Of a stretch of 64,000 nucleotides of DNA, positions 31,498 to 43,455 are shown in pieces. A program made the position numbers and the translations under genes. This DNA is from Lentinula raphanica (lineage: Eukaryota > Basidiomycota > Agaricomycetes > Agaricales > Omphalotaceae), in NCBI GenBank assembly GCA_027919835.1, contig JANVFP010000022.1, positions 952,520 to 1,016,519 of the forward strand, given 5' to 3'. The notes beneath the pieces are model-generated. The model was not told where the DNA came from and searched no databases. It saw only the letters and a list, made by a program, of their open reading frames with translations. Each line of letters opens with the position of its first letter. Position 1 is the stretch's first letter.

Positions 31498-32232
31498 GTG
31501 CTAACTCTCAACGCGTCTGCTCTTTCTAATCTCGAGAAATCTTTCATCATACCTCTGTCTGCTAAAATTTCTACTATTACTTCTGATTACATTTCCATCT
31601 CTTTTGATTCCCTACTTGATTCCGGTTCTACTGATTGTTTTATTGATACTTCATTTGTTCGCCAAAGAAGAATTCCGACAAAACCTATCCTTACTCCGAT
31701 CAATCTCCGATTATTTGATGGTTCACTTTCTCCGACTCCGATCTCGGAATACGTTTCGTTATCGGTAGTTTTTCCTTCAAACGAGCAACTACCTCTGGAC
31801 TTTTATGTCACACCTTTGGATTCTTCTTGTAAAGCAGTTTTAGGATATAGTTTTCTCTCCCGCTGCAATCCGTCGATTGACTGGGTAGCGAAAACAATTA
31901 CAATCCGAACCACTGATCAAGTTTTATCACAGACGTCTTCTTCTGAGATACCCTCCGACGGATCGGAGGACTCAGAGAATCTTGATCCGACTCGATACCC
32001 TCGGTCACCTCCAGATGATCCTCTTCCTGCAAGAGCTGGTCGATCTGCCTTCACCTCCCGTTCTCGTTTGAAACCTCGTCCTCTTTCGGACAAATTTCCT
32101 TTCGAACCATTATATACTTATCCCTCCGTTGTTCAGATGGCTTCAAAACTGGAATACTCCGGAGTCGATATAGCCTTGGTCGGTGCTACGGTTTTTCATC
32201 ATGCCTGCAAGATGTCTGGTATGGAACCCCTT
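31498..32232 (+). pseudogene. gypsy-1 aspartic protease region, cut by H2
   Basis: Retropepsin-like domain: LLDSGSTDCFID carries the catalytic DSG, and AVLGYSFLSRCNPSIDW is the second conserved block. It matures the Gag-Pol polyprotein. A linker (SEIPSDGSEDSENLDPTRYP) follows. It is interrupted at 32233 by H2; with one copy of ACCCCTT the frame joins EPL to LLYAVHSKVAARASQP at 35283. The upstream boundary with gag is not resolved (a gap of 65 nt after the gag stop). Confidence 0.8.
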
Positions 32233-35200
32233 CACAGGATACAGTAAAGCTTTTGTAAAAAAGACTGATAAGTTATCAGGTACCTATTGCAAATAGTTGT
32301 GATAACCCGGAGGGGGTCCCGGAAATGGCCCCGGGGGGTGGTCATGCCTGTCACCACCTGTCACATATGGCTTATATTTACTGTTTTGGGTAATAAATAA
32401 TCATCCAGATATTAAATAAGCAGTACATTTTCAAAAAAACTCGAAAATTCATAAAAATTCATAAAAAACCTAAAATGGCCTGATTAGGTCAGATCAGGAT
32501 ATGTAAGCAAATGACCTCATATGATAAAAAATGATGTAGGGCCAATGTAGGTACTAAAAATAGCCCAAAAAATCACTAAAAATGCAAAAAAATATTTAGG
32601 GATGGTATAGAGCCTATTGCAGGCCCAGGCACATCAAAATTACGAAAAAAGGAAAAAATTGATCATGATCTCATCTTGTAGCAAAAAATCTGAAAAAAAT
32701 CCTAAAAATAGTCAAAAAATTCAGGGGTGCCTTGTTGGCCCTGAAAACGCAAAATAAAAAAAATACGCAACAAGTGTAAAAATTTTCATCACTCCAAATC
32801 ATTCCAAATCCACTATACAGTCAGTATATATGATGTATATGCTATATTTAGCATCCTAGTACCTTTATTGGGCTAAAAATAGAACTTGATCTCATTTGAT
32901 AGCAAAAAATCTGAAAAAATCATAAAAAATACTCAAAAAATTCAGGGGTGCCTCATTGGCCCTGAAAATGCAAAATAAAAAAATTTACACGACACAATTG
33001 AAAAACAACATCACTCCAAATCATACCAAATCCACTACACAGTCAGTATATATCATGTATATGCCATTTATAGCACCCCTAGTACCCTCAATCACTTATA
33101 TCACTCAAGAATCATACCAAACTGAATAATATGGGGAGTTAATATATTGTACATGATATTTTTAGCACACCTAGTACCCTTGATAACTTAGAACAATTTA
33201 TATTACTCAATATGTCCAGTACAGTTAGCACTTATCACACCTAACACACTAAAACTCATAACAGTACTTATATGTATTATACTTAACACAGTTGACAATG
33301 AAAATACTGTAAACAGTGTTATCAGTCATTATACTTAACACACTTAACAGTCAAAAAGTCAGAACAGTTGTTATACTATAACACACTCATAACAACAAGT
33401 TTTGGGCGCTTATGGGCGCTTATTTGATGTTTTTGAGTCGAAATTCATTAATAGCACACTCAATAATTTTTGTGTGGGCTCTATACTGTGTCAGAATGTT
33501 GTCTATATCATATTCTTCTAGATACAATTCAGAGAACTTGAAATTTCAACCTGTGTGGCTGGCTATATTGTGATCTTTTGTGATATAACAGTGTTTTATA
33601 TAAATGTCAATGCATACACCCATGTTGTGAAGTCAAACTGCTACTGGGTCATGAAAAGAGTCATCCTACAACTTATTCTATGCTATCTCTATGTGATACA
33701 GCCAAGAGATCTGTAATGGGGGTCATTGAATATGACATCTATTGTTACATGTAAGTGTAGACATCTATAGTGTACATGAAACATGTACATGTATATCACA
33801 GAGTCCAATAGTCATAGTGAGTATCTGAACCATGTCCAGACACTTCTAGTAGACTGTAGGAGTGATTCCCTCATCAACCACCATCAGTATACTTGCATTA
33901 CATGGACATATGCATTGACATTTACATAAAACACTGTTATATTCCAAAAGATCACAATATAGCCAGCCCCACAGGTTGAAATTTCGAGTTCTCTGAATTG
34001 TATCTAGAAGAATATGATATAGACAACATTCTGACACAGTATAGAGCCCACACAAAAATTATTGAGTGTGCTATTAATGAATTTCGACTCAAAAACACCA
34101 AATAAGCGCCCATAAGCGCCCAAAACTTGTTGTTATGAGTGTGTTATAGTATAACAACTGTTCCGACTTTTTGACTGTTAAGTGTGTTAAGTGATAACAC
34201 TGTTTACAGTATTTTCATTGTCAACTGTGTTAAGTATAATACATATAAGTACTGTTATGAGTTTTAGTGTGTTAGGTGTGATAAGTGCTAAGTGTACTGG
34301 ACATATTGAGTAATATAAATTGTTCTAAGTTATCAAGGGTACTAGGTGTGCTAAAAATATCATGTACAATATATTAACTCCCCATATTATTCAGTTTGGT
34401 ATGATTCTTGAGTGATATAAGTGATTGAGGGTACTAGGGGTGCTATAAATGGCATATACATGATATATACTGACTGTGTAGTGGATTTGGTATGATTTGG
34501 AGTGATGTTGTTTTTCAATTGTGTCGTGTAAATTTTTTTATTTTGCATTTTCAGGGCCAATGAGGCACCCCTGAATTTTTTGAGTATTTTTTATGATTTT
34601 TTCAGATTTTTTGCTATCAAATGAGATCAAGTTCTATTTTTAGCCCAATAAAGGTACTAGGATGCTAAATATAGCATATACATCATATATACTGACTGTA
34701 TAGTGGATTTGGAATGATTTGGAGTGATGAAAATTTTTACACTTGTCGCGTATTTTTTTTATTTTGCGTTTTCAGGGCCAACAAGGCACCCCTGAATTTT
34801 TTGACTATTTTTAGGATTTTTTTCAGATTTTTTGCTACAAGATGAGATCATGATCAATTTTTTCCTTTTTTCGTAATTTTGATGTGCCTGGGCCTGCAAT
34901 AGGCTCTATACCATCCCTAAATATTTTTTTGCATTTTTAGTGATTTTTTGGGCTATTTTTAGTACCTACATTGGCCCTACATCATTTTTATCATATGAGG
35001 TCATTTGCTTACATATCCTGATCTGACCTAATCAGGCCATTTTAGGTTTTTTATGAATTTTTATGAATTTTCGAGTTTTTTTGAAAATGTACTGCTTATT
35101 CAATATCTGGATGATTATTTATTGACCAAAACAGTAAATATAAGCCATATGTGACAGGTGGTGACAGGCATGACCACCCCCCGGGGCCATTTCCGGGACC

Positions 35201-35282
35201 CCCTCCGGGATATCACAACTATTTGCAATAGGTACCCGATAACTTATCGGTACTTTTTACAAAAGTTTTACAGTATCAGCTG
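32233..35282. mobile_element. Giant hairpin H2 (family A) between protease and RT
   Basis: 3050 bp, opposite orientation to H1: left end CACAGGATACAG, right end CAGTATCAGCTG. 7-bp duplication ACCCCTT at 32226-32232 and 35283-35289. GC-rich blocks at 32309-32342 and 35175-35210 are inverted copies. Cores lie near 32685-32760 and 32900-32985, with inverted partners in the right arm. The right arm is almost identical to the beginning of H7 at 63315. Confidence 0.9.
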
Positions 35283-38238
35283 ACCCCTTCTACTCTACGC
35301 TGTACACTCCAAAGTGGCGGCTAGAGCCTCTCAACCAGCACCGCCGACGGCGACGTCGGACTCTAAATCTCCTCCCATTCCTGAAGCTTATCGGGATTTC
35401 GCTGATGTCTTCGACGAAGTCGAGTCAGAAGTGCTCCCAGAACATAGGTCTTACGACCTGAAGATTGGCGGAACCTCCGATCGGAAGAATTTACCCTCTC
35501 TCCCCTCGTGAGCTGGAAGCTCTACGAGAATTCATCGACAAACAGTTGGTTAGCGGAGCTATTCGGCCTTCGACTTCTCCTCATGGAGCTCCTGTTCTCT
35601 TCGTGCCGAAGAAGGATGGCTCTCTCCAACTCTGCATTGACTTCCGAGGACTAAACCGCATCACCAAAAAAGATCGGTATCCTCTCCCACTCATTTCCGA
35701 TTTGCTTGACGCCCCGAAGAAAGCGAAAATCTATACGAAGTTGGACCTCGCTCATGCTTATCATCTCGTTCGGATCGCCGACGGAGACGAATGGAAGACC
35801 ACGTTCCGAACCCGATATGGTTCTTTCGAATGGCTGGTCATGCCATTTGGTCTTACCAATGCTCCTGCTGCGTTTCAACGTTTTGTCAATGATATCTTTG
35901 CCACTTCAGGCACCCTTAAATCCTGCCGACTTAGGGGGGATTACCCACCAAATACCCGTACCTAATGGGGGAGATTACCGGGCAATTACCCAATGGGTAT
36001 TACCCAGTCTGGGTAATACCCTGCCTCTAGTGCCAGGGGTCCTTGTCAGGTATTACCCAAGTTGGTAATACCTTACCAGTATATAATCATACTGCAATTG
36101 GTCAGTGCATGTAGTATGAGGCTTTTATGCATAGTCATATGCAGTACCTTAGCTCACAATTCTTTGTAAAATCAAAATCCCACTTTCTATGGGTAATACC
36201 ACTCACTAGGAATTTCATTGATAGGCAGAAGGCTGCCACTGAAAGATAATACCAAGGATGGGTAATACCTTAGCTGGGTAATACCATTGGGTAATACCAC
36301 CATTGGGTATTACCTTAGCTGGGTATTACCTTAGCTGGGTAATACCACCATTGGGTATTACCTTAGCTGGGTATTACCATAGTTGGGTAATACCACCATT
36401 GGGTATTACCTTAGCTGGGTATTACCATAGTTGGGTAATACCATTAGGTGGGTAATACCATAGGTGGGTAATAACAGTTCATGCAATGTGCTAGAAACCA
36501 CAGGTGAATTCAAAAATAGCCATAGTGAGGTACTAGCTAGCTCAGGGACATCAAAATTACCTAAAAAGGAAATTGGTCTAAAAATAAAACTTGATCTCAT
36601 CAGGTAGTGAAAAATCTGAAAAAAATCATAAAAATACTCAAAAAATTCAGGGTTGCTTTGTTGGCCTTGAAAATGCAAAATAAATAAAAAAAACATGCAA
36701 CACTTTTGAAAAATGACATCACTCCAAATCATACCAGATTTACAATGGTATTACCCAACTATGGTAATACCCAGCTAAGGTAATACCCAATGGTGGTATT
36801 ACCCAACTATGGTAATACCCAGCTAAGGTAATACCCAATGGTGGTATTACCCAGCTAAGGTAATACCCAGCTAAGGTAATACCCAATGGTGGTATTACCC
36901 ATCTAATGGTATTACCCAACTATGGTAATACCCAGCTAAGGTAATACCCAATGGTGGTATTACCCAGCTAAGGTATTACCCATCCTTGGTATTATCTTTC
37001 AGTGGCAGCCTTCTGCCTATCAATGAAATTCCTAGTGAGTGGTATTACCCATAGAAAGTGGGATTTTGATTTTACAAAGAATTGTGAGCTAAGATACTGC
37101 ATATGACTATGCATAAAAGCCTCATACTACATGCACTGACCAATTGCAGTATGATTATATACTGGTAAGGTATTACCAACTTGGGTAATACCTGACAAGG
37201 ACCCCTGGCACTAGAGGCAGGGTATTACCCAGACTGGGTAATACCCATTGGGTAATTGCCCGGTAATCTCCCCCATTAGGTACGGGTATTTGGTGGGTAA
37301 TCCCCCCTAAGTCGGCAGGATTTAAGGGTGCCTGAAGTGTCTTTGCTGACTTACTCGATGTCTGTGTTATAGTCTATCTTGACGATATCCTCATCTACTC
37401 CGACGATCCGACGGCGCATAAGGAGCATGTCAAAGAGGTTCTTCGACGTCTTCGCAAACACAAACTTTTCTGCAATCCGGCGAAATGTGAATTCAGAATT
37501 GATACGGTTGAATATCTTGGGTATATTCTCTCCCCCGACGGACTTTCCATGGCCGAGGACAAAATCAAGGCTATCATAGATTGGCCGACGCCAAGGAAGG
37601 TTAAGGACATCCAGTCCTTCCTAGGTTTTGCGAATTTCTATTGTCGTTTTATTCACAATTACAGTGATATCGTTGTTCCGATGAACCGACTCACTCGGAA
37701 GGATACTCCATGGGTCTGGACTTCGGAATGTCAAGATTCCTTCGATACGCTTAAGCACGCTTTCACTCATGCCCCTATTCTTTCTCATTGGGAACCTGAT
37801 AAACCTCTTATTGTCGAAACAGATGCGTCGGATTATGCTCTAGCAGCTATTCTATCCATCGTCGGCGCCGATGGAGAAATTCATCCGGTGGCCTTCCTTT
37901 CTCGCACTTTCCACTCTGCCGAATTGAACTATGACACTCATGACAAGGAATTGCTAGCTATCTTCGAAGCTTTTAAAGCTTGGCGGCATTACCTTGAAGG
38001 TTCGGGCACTCCGATCAACGTCGTTACTGATCACAAGAATCTGGAGTACTTCTCCACTACGAAGATTCTTACCCGACGGCAGGTCCGATGGTCCGAATAC
38101 CTTCACCAGTTCAACTTCGTTATCTGTTTCCGTCCTGGAAAACTCAGTGCGAAACCTGACGCTATGACTAGACGATGGGACGTCTATCCCAAAGAGGGGG
38201 ATATCGGTTACGCGCAAGTTAATCCTCACAATTTTAGA
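35283..38238 (+). pseudogene. gypsy-1 reverse transcriptase / RNase H, split by H3
   Basis: The first part (35283-35901) has AYRDFADVFDEVESEVLPEH, the polymerase entry typical of Ty3 elements, then [33 protein letters not shown] (palm Asp) and [21 protein letters not shown]3 (35902-37339) interrupts just before the catalytic loop. The second part (37340-38238) begins ADLLDVCVIVYLDDILIYSD, with the YLDD catalytic pair, then EYLGYILSPDG and RNase H (ETDASDYALAAILS, THDKELLAIFEAF, TDHKNLEYF, KPDAMTRR). A one-base frameshift lies near 35475. Removing H3 with one TCTTTGC restores the frame. All catalytic acids are visible. Confidence 0.88.
35902..37339. mobile_element. Giant hairpin H3 (family C) in gypsy-1 RT
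   Basis: 1438 bp, ends CACTTCAGGCACCC and its complement. 7-bp duplication TCTTTGC at 35895-35901 and 37340-37346. The arms (35902-36500 and 36735-37339) consist largely of short GGGTAATACC/GGTATTACCC motifs repeated in both orientations. The central 235 bp (36505-36735) is a single copy of the core module seen in the other hairpins (AAAAAATTCAGGGTTGC, GAAAATGCAAAATAAA). No ORF supported. Confidence 0.9.
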
Positions 38239-41137
38239 CAGCTGATACTGTAAAACTTTTGTAAAAAGTACTGATAAGTTATCGGGTACCTATTGCAAAT
38301 AGTTGTGATAACCCGGAGGGGGTCCCGGAAATGGCCCCGGGGGTGGTCAGGCCTGTCACTACCTGTCACATATGGCTTATATTTACTGTTTTGGGTAATT
38401 AATAATCATCCAGATATTAAATAAGCAGTACATTTTCAAAAAAACCCGAAAATTCATAAAAATTCATAAAAAACCTAAAATGGCCTGATTAGGTCAGATC
38501 AGGATATGTAAGCAAATGACCTCATATGATAAAAAATGATGTAGGGTCAATCTAGGTACTAAAAATAGCCCAAAAAATCACTAAAAATGCAAAAAATATT
38601 TAGGTATGGTATAGAGCCTATTGCAGGTCCAGGCACATCAAAATTACCAAAAAAGGAAAAAATTGATCATGATCTCATCTTGTAGCAAAAAATCTGAAAA
38701 AAATCCTAAAAATAGTCAAAAAATTCAGGGGTGCCTTGTTGGCCCTGAAAATGCAAAATAAAAAAAAATACGCGACAAGTGTAAAAATTTTTATCACTCC
38801 AAATCATTTCAAATCCACTATACAGTCAGTATATATGATGTATATGCTATATTTAGCATCCTAGTACCTTTATTGGGCTAAAAATAGAACTTGATCTCAT
38901 TTGATAGCAAAAAATCTGAAAAAATCATAAAAAATACTCAAAAAATTCAGGGGTGCCTCATTGGCTCTGAAAATGCAAAATAAAAAAATTTACACGACAC
39001 AATTGAAAAACAACATCACTTCAAATCATACCAAATCCACTATACAGCCAGTATATATCATGTATATACTATTTTTAGCACTTCTAGTACCTTCAATCAC
39101 TGAGTATAGCTTAGGCAATGAAAATACTCAACACAGTGTTATCAGTCACTATACTTAACATACTTAACAGTCAAAAAGTTGGAACAATGTTACTTTATAT
39201 ACATAACACACTCATTGTTATACTATAACACACTTATGACAACGAGTTTTGGGCGCTTATGGGCGCTTATTTGGTGTTTTTGAGTCGAAATTCATTAATA
39301 GCACACTCAATAATTTTTGTCTGGGCTCTATACTGTGTCAGGATGTTGTCTATATCATATTCCTCTAGATACAATTCGGAGAACTCGAGAATTCAACCTG
39401 TGGGGCTGGCTATATTGTGATCTATTGAAATATAACAGTGTTTTATGTAAATGTCAATGCATACACCCATGTTATGAAGTCAAACTGCTACTGGGTCATG
39501 AAAAGAGTCATCCTACAACCTATTCTATGCTAACTCTATGTGATACATCCAAGAGATCTGTAATGGGGGTCATTGAATATGACATGTATTGTGACATGTA
39601 AGTGTAGACATCTATAGTGTACATGAAACATGTACATGTATATCACAGAGTCCAATAGTCATAGTGAGTATCTGAACCATGTTCAGACACTTCTAGTAGA
39701 CTATGGGAGTGATCCCCTCATGAACCACCATCAGTATACTTGCATTACATGGACATATGCATTGACATTTACATAAAACACTGTTATATTTCAAAAGATC
39801 ACAATATAGCCAGCCCCACAGGTTGAATTTTCGAGTTCTCCGAATTGTATCTAGAGGAATATGATATAGACAACATCCTGACACAGTATAGAGCCCAGAC
39901 AAAAATTATTGAGTGTGCTATTAATGAATTTCGACTCAAAAACACCAAATAAGCGCCCATAAGCGCCCAAAACTCGTTGTTATGAGTGTGTTATAGTATA
40001 ACAATTGTTCCGACTTTTTGACTGTCAAGTGTGTTAAGTATAATGACTGATAACACTGTTTACAGTATTTTCATTGTCAACTGTGTTAAGTATAATACAT
40101 ATAAGTACTGTTATGAGTTTTAGTGTGTTAGGTGTAATAAGTGCCAAGTGTACTGGACATATTGAGTAATATAAATTGTTCTAAGTTATCAAGGGTACTA
40201 GGTGTGCTAAAAATATCATGTACAATATATTTACTCCCCAAATTACTCAGTTTGGTATGATTCTTGAGTGATATAAGTGATTGAGGGTACTAGGGGTGCT
40301 ATAAATGGCATATACATGACATATACTGACTGTGTAGTGGATTTGGTATGATTTGGAGTGATGTTGTTTTTCAATTGTGTCGTGTAAATTTTTTTATTTT
40401 GCATTTTCAGGGCCAATGAGGCACCCCTGAATTTTTTGAGTAATTTTTATGATTTTTTCAGATTTTTTGCTATCAGATGAGATCAAGTTCTATTTTTAGC
40501 CCAATAAAGGTACTAGGATGCTAAATATAACATATACATCATATATACTGACTGTATAGTGGATTTGGGATGATTTGGAGTGATGAAAATTTTTACACTT
40601 GTCGCGTATTTTTTTTTATTTTGCATTTTCAGGGCCAACAAGGCACCCCTGAATTTTTTGACTATTTTTAGGATTTTTTTCAGATTTTTTGCTACAAGAT
40701 GAGATCATGATCAATTTTTCCTTTTTTGGTGATTTTGATGTGCCTGGCCTGTGATAGGCTCTATACCATCCCTAAATATTTTTTTACATTTTTATTGATT
40801 TTTTGGGCTATTTTTAGTACCTAGATTGACCCTACATCATTTTTTATCATATGAGGTCATTTGCTTACATATCCTGATCTGACCTAATCAGGCCATTTTA
40901 GTTTTTTATGAATTTTTATAAATTTTCGAGTTTTTTTTGGAAATGTACTGCTTATTTAATATCTGGATGATTATTAATTACCCAAAACAGTAAATATAAG
41001 CCATATGTGACAGGTAGTGACAGGCCTGACCACCCCCGGGGCCATTTCCGGGACCCCCTCCGGGTTATCACAACTATTTGCAATAGGTACCCGATAACTT
41101 ATCAGTCTTTTTTACAAAAGCTTTACTGTATCCTGTG
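38239..41137. mobile_element. Giant hairpin H4 (family A) between RNase H and integrase
   Basis: 2899 bp, left end CAGCTGATACTG, right end CTGTATCCTGTG. 7-bp duplication TTTTAGA at 38232-38238 and 41138-41144. Shorter than H1 because part of the TTAACACA ladder is missing in the left arm after 39105. Otherwise it has the same modules and loop. The joined frame reads NPHNFRPIFTNDQL. Confidence 0.9.
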
Positions 41138-41669
41138 TTTTAGACCCATATTCACTAATGATCAACTCACCACATCACTTCGTGCTACCTTCCTTGAAGG
41201 TCCTGTTCTTCGAGCGTCGGTTGTTATGGACTTTGAAGCAGTTCATCAATCGATCCGAGAACACTATTCCTCCGACGGCGAAGCGATGGCGGGATTGAAG
41301 TTGGTCGATGATCCTTCTAACCTCCGATGGACTATGGTTTAGATGGTCTCTTGCGTCTGGATGGTCGAATCTACGTTCCGAACTTCGGAGATCTCAGGTT
41401 GCAGATCCTCCGATTCTTTCATGATCATCCTCTGTCTGGCCACTTTGGTCAGAATTGGACTCTCGAAGCTGTACGTCGTCAATATACTTGGCCAAAGGTA
41501 CGAGAATTCGTTAAGGACTATGTTTCGTCTTGTACGATTTGCGGTCGGAATAAACCCCGTCGGCATCGTCCCTACGGACTTCTCAACCTCTCCCTGTGCC
41601 TTCTCGTCCTTGGATTCAATCTCAATGGATTTCATCGAACAACTTCCTGACTCCGACGGCTACACCGCT
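41138..41669 (+). pseudogene. gypsy-1 integrase N-terminal fragment
   Basis: After the linker (RPIFTNDQLTTSLRATF) it has RLDGRIYVPNFGDLRLQIL and the HHCC zinc-binding domain (FHDHPLSGHFGQNWTLEAV, SSCTICGRNK), then the entry to the catalytic core (SISMDFIEQLPDSDGYT). One-base frameshifts lie near 41335 and 41600. It is truncated at 41669 by gypsy-2, so the DDE core is lost. Confidence 0.82.
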
Positions 41670-43355
41670 AATACGCCCATTTTGCGTGCAGGCATGCAAT
41701 GGCCTAATTTTAACGATTAGAGCCTTGTAGAGTACTAAAGGACTGTAGTGAGCCCGAGCTGACAGTCAAACTTGTATCATGTTAATGCCAGGACGTCAGA
41801 TCCAGACAGGAAAACACATCCTGACGAATAATAAGAGTTCACACTCGAGTCCCTTGGTCGGGGAGTCCTTCAAGACAAAGCCACCTCTGATATGAGCTAT
41901 CAAGGGATTATCAACTTAGTTTTCAACGCCTAATGGCCAACTGAGTATGATACTGCACCGAGACGAGCTTAGAACCAATAGATCTATTCGTATTACCAGT
42001 GGGGATGGATTATTCAAGGCCCAGACTCAACAGATCTGTTCACTTAGATCGAGTTTTGGGATGGATCAGGTCGCAGGAATGTGACTAAACGGAGAAACAA
42101 CCAAAGTGTATCAACCCAGTTACATGTGGACGTTTCCTAAATGGGAAATAGACGCCTGAGATGTACAGCTTTGACCAGGAGTGTTGCAAGGGTAGATCTT
42201 TCGACTTCACCATTGTTAAACCTCTGGATCTATTCGATATATGCATATCGTTGGAAAGCTAGAAGCCAAACGAACCTATTGGGACAGGTTTTCCCCCTTT
42301 ATATGTACTCCCATTCAGTTGGAGAGGCATACAACCGTTCACATAGCGGAATCAAATGAGGAAACGTTTGAGTTACCTGTGCAGGAGCTTATCCGTGCCC
42401 TTTAACCACCAGCATGTGGATGGACGCACAGACCAGGTCTGGATTCGAAGGTCAGGCAACTAGATCTCGACGAAGGACCACCAGAAATGGACATTTTACT
42501 TGTTTTTATCCTTTTTACTCTCTGTTTCTCTGGTGTTTGTATCGTTTCTCGTCCTATCTTTCCTTATTTGTATCAGATCTCGGACTCCGTTCTCTCAAAT
42601 CTATAGATCTATTCCATAAAATAGTAAATTGGCTACAGATCTATTCGTAGAAGTACTTAAGGACATAGCCTACAAAAATATAGTTCAGGTTTTGTGCCCA
42701 GTTTCTCTGACTAGCTAACCTTTGCTCTCATACGTGAGGAGTAAAGGCTTTGTAAGCCGGGCGGTCTTCGAAAGTGGTTGTTGAATTCTCATCTCGTTAG
42801 GCCCGATATCTTGTCAGTTGATAAAGTCTCAGCTAGATTTGAATCGAAGGTAGACTCCTATCGTGGAGATACAGAGGACTTGGTTCTCGGTTGTTCCAAG
42901 TGAGCGTTCAGAGTTTCGGTGGCTCTGTTCAAGCAGACGTGTGGTGATCGGTGATCCATATGAGCTGTGAAGGTTTCCTGTGATCGGTGATCAGTAGATC
43001 TTCAACCTGGTTCTGATAGTATTTGTGTGGTCATAAAGTCTGATCTATACGAGTTCTCTCGTTCCTTGTAAACCCTTTGAGTGGATCACTCACCCCCTTC
43101 GAGTCCAGATCAAAAGATCTGTACTTCCGTGTCACTTTGCTCTGTTGACCTGTATTGCGGATCCAGTAGATCTTTTAAGACTACCAGTTCATTCTAAGGT
43201 ATAAGATCGTGCAGAATCTCTGACAACGCCCCACACCTCGCTTAAATACATTTGACAAACGACATAAGAAGTATATTGGTGATCAGTGTTCAGTGATAAA
43301 GTCACTAGGTCATTAGATCTATCCAACGAAGCATTAAATTGCACCTTTCATATCC
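41670..43355 (+). mobile_element. gypsy-2 5' LTR
   Basis: About 1686 bp, from AATACGCCCATTTTGCG to CATATCC. The boundaries are set by comparison with the solo LTR at 17368-20241 (5-bp duplication there) and the inverted copy at 59088-60479. It does not begin TG or end CA in this delimitation. A probable priming site follows at 43363. Flanking CCGCT (41665-41669) would be the target copy. No coding region of note. Confidence 0.75.
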
Positions 43356-43362
43356 TCATTAT

Positions 43363-43380
43363 CTGGAGCCCACCGCGAGG
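43363..43380 (+). other. Candidate primer-binding site of gypsy-2
   Basis: TGGAGCCCACCGCGAGGG lies 7 bases after the inferred LTR end, starting TGG as tRNA-primed sites do. The matching tRNA is not identified. Confidence 0.4.
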
Positions 43381-43455
43381 GGTGGAATCTATATTTTGGA
43401 ACGAACTCGAGAGATCCATCGATTTCTCAAACCATTGCCTTAGGTCGAACTTTGT

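Larger units (their letters stand above)
25949..41669 (+). mobile_element. gypsy-1: Ty3/gypsy element carrying four giant hairpins
   Basis: 5' LTR, gag (26587-31432), protease (31498-32232), RT/RNase H (35283-38238) and the N-terminal part of integrase (41138-41669). Hairpins H1 to H4 lie at 27711-30832, 32233-35282, 35902-37339 and 38239-41137, each with a 7-bp duplication. Without them the element would be roughly 5.2 kb. It is truncated within integrase by the gypsy-2 LTR. RT-RNase H-integrase order identifies Ty3/gypsy. Several single-base frameshifts are present. Confidence 0.85.

Noticed and set aside
27711..41137. Assigning the hairpins to Dada, KDZ, Mutator or hAT by duplication length
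   Set aside because: A 7-bp duplication is compatible with more than one group, the ends are not diagnostic, and no transposase is present. Naming a superfamily would be a guess.
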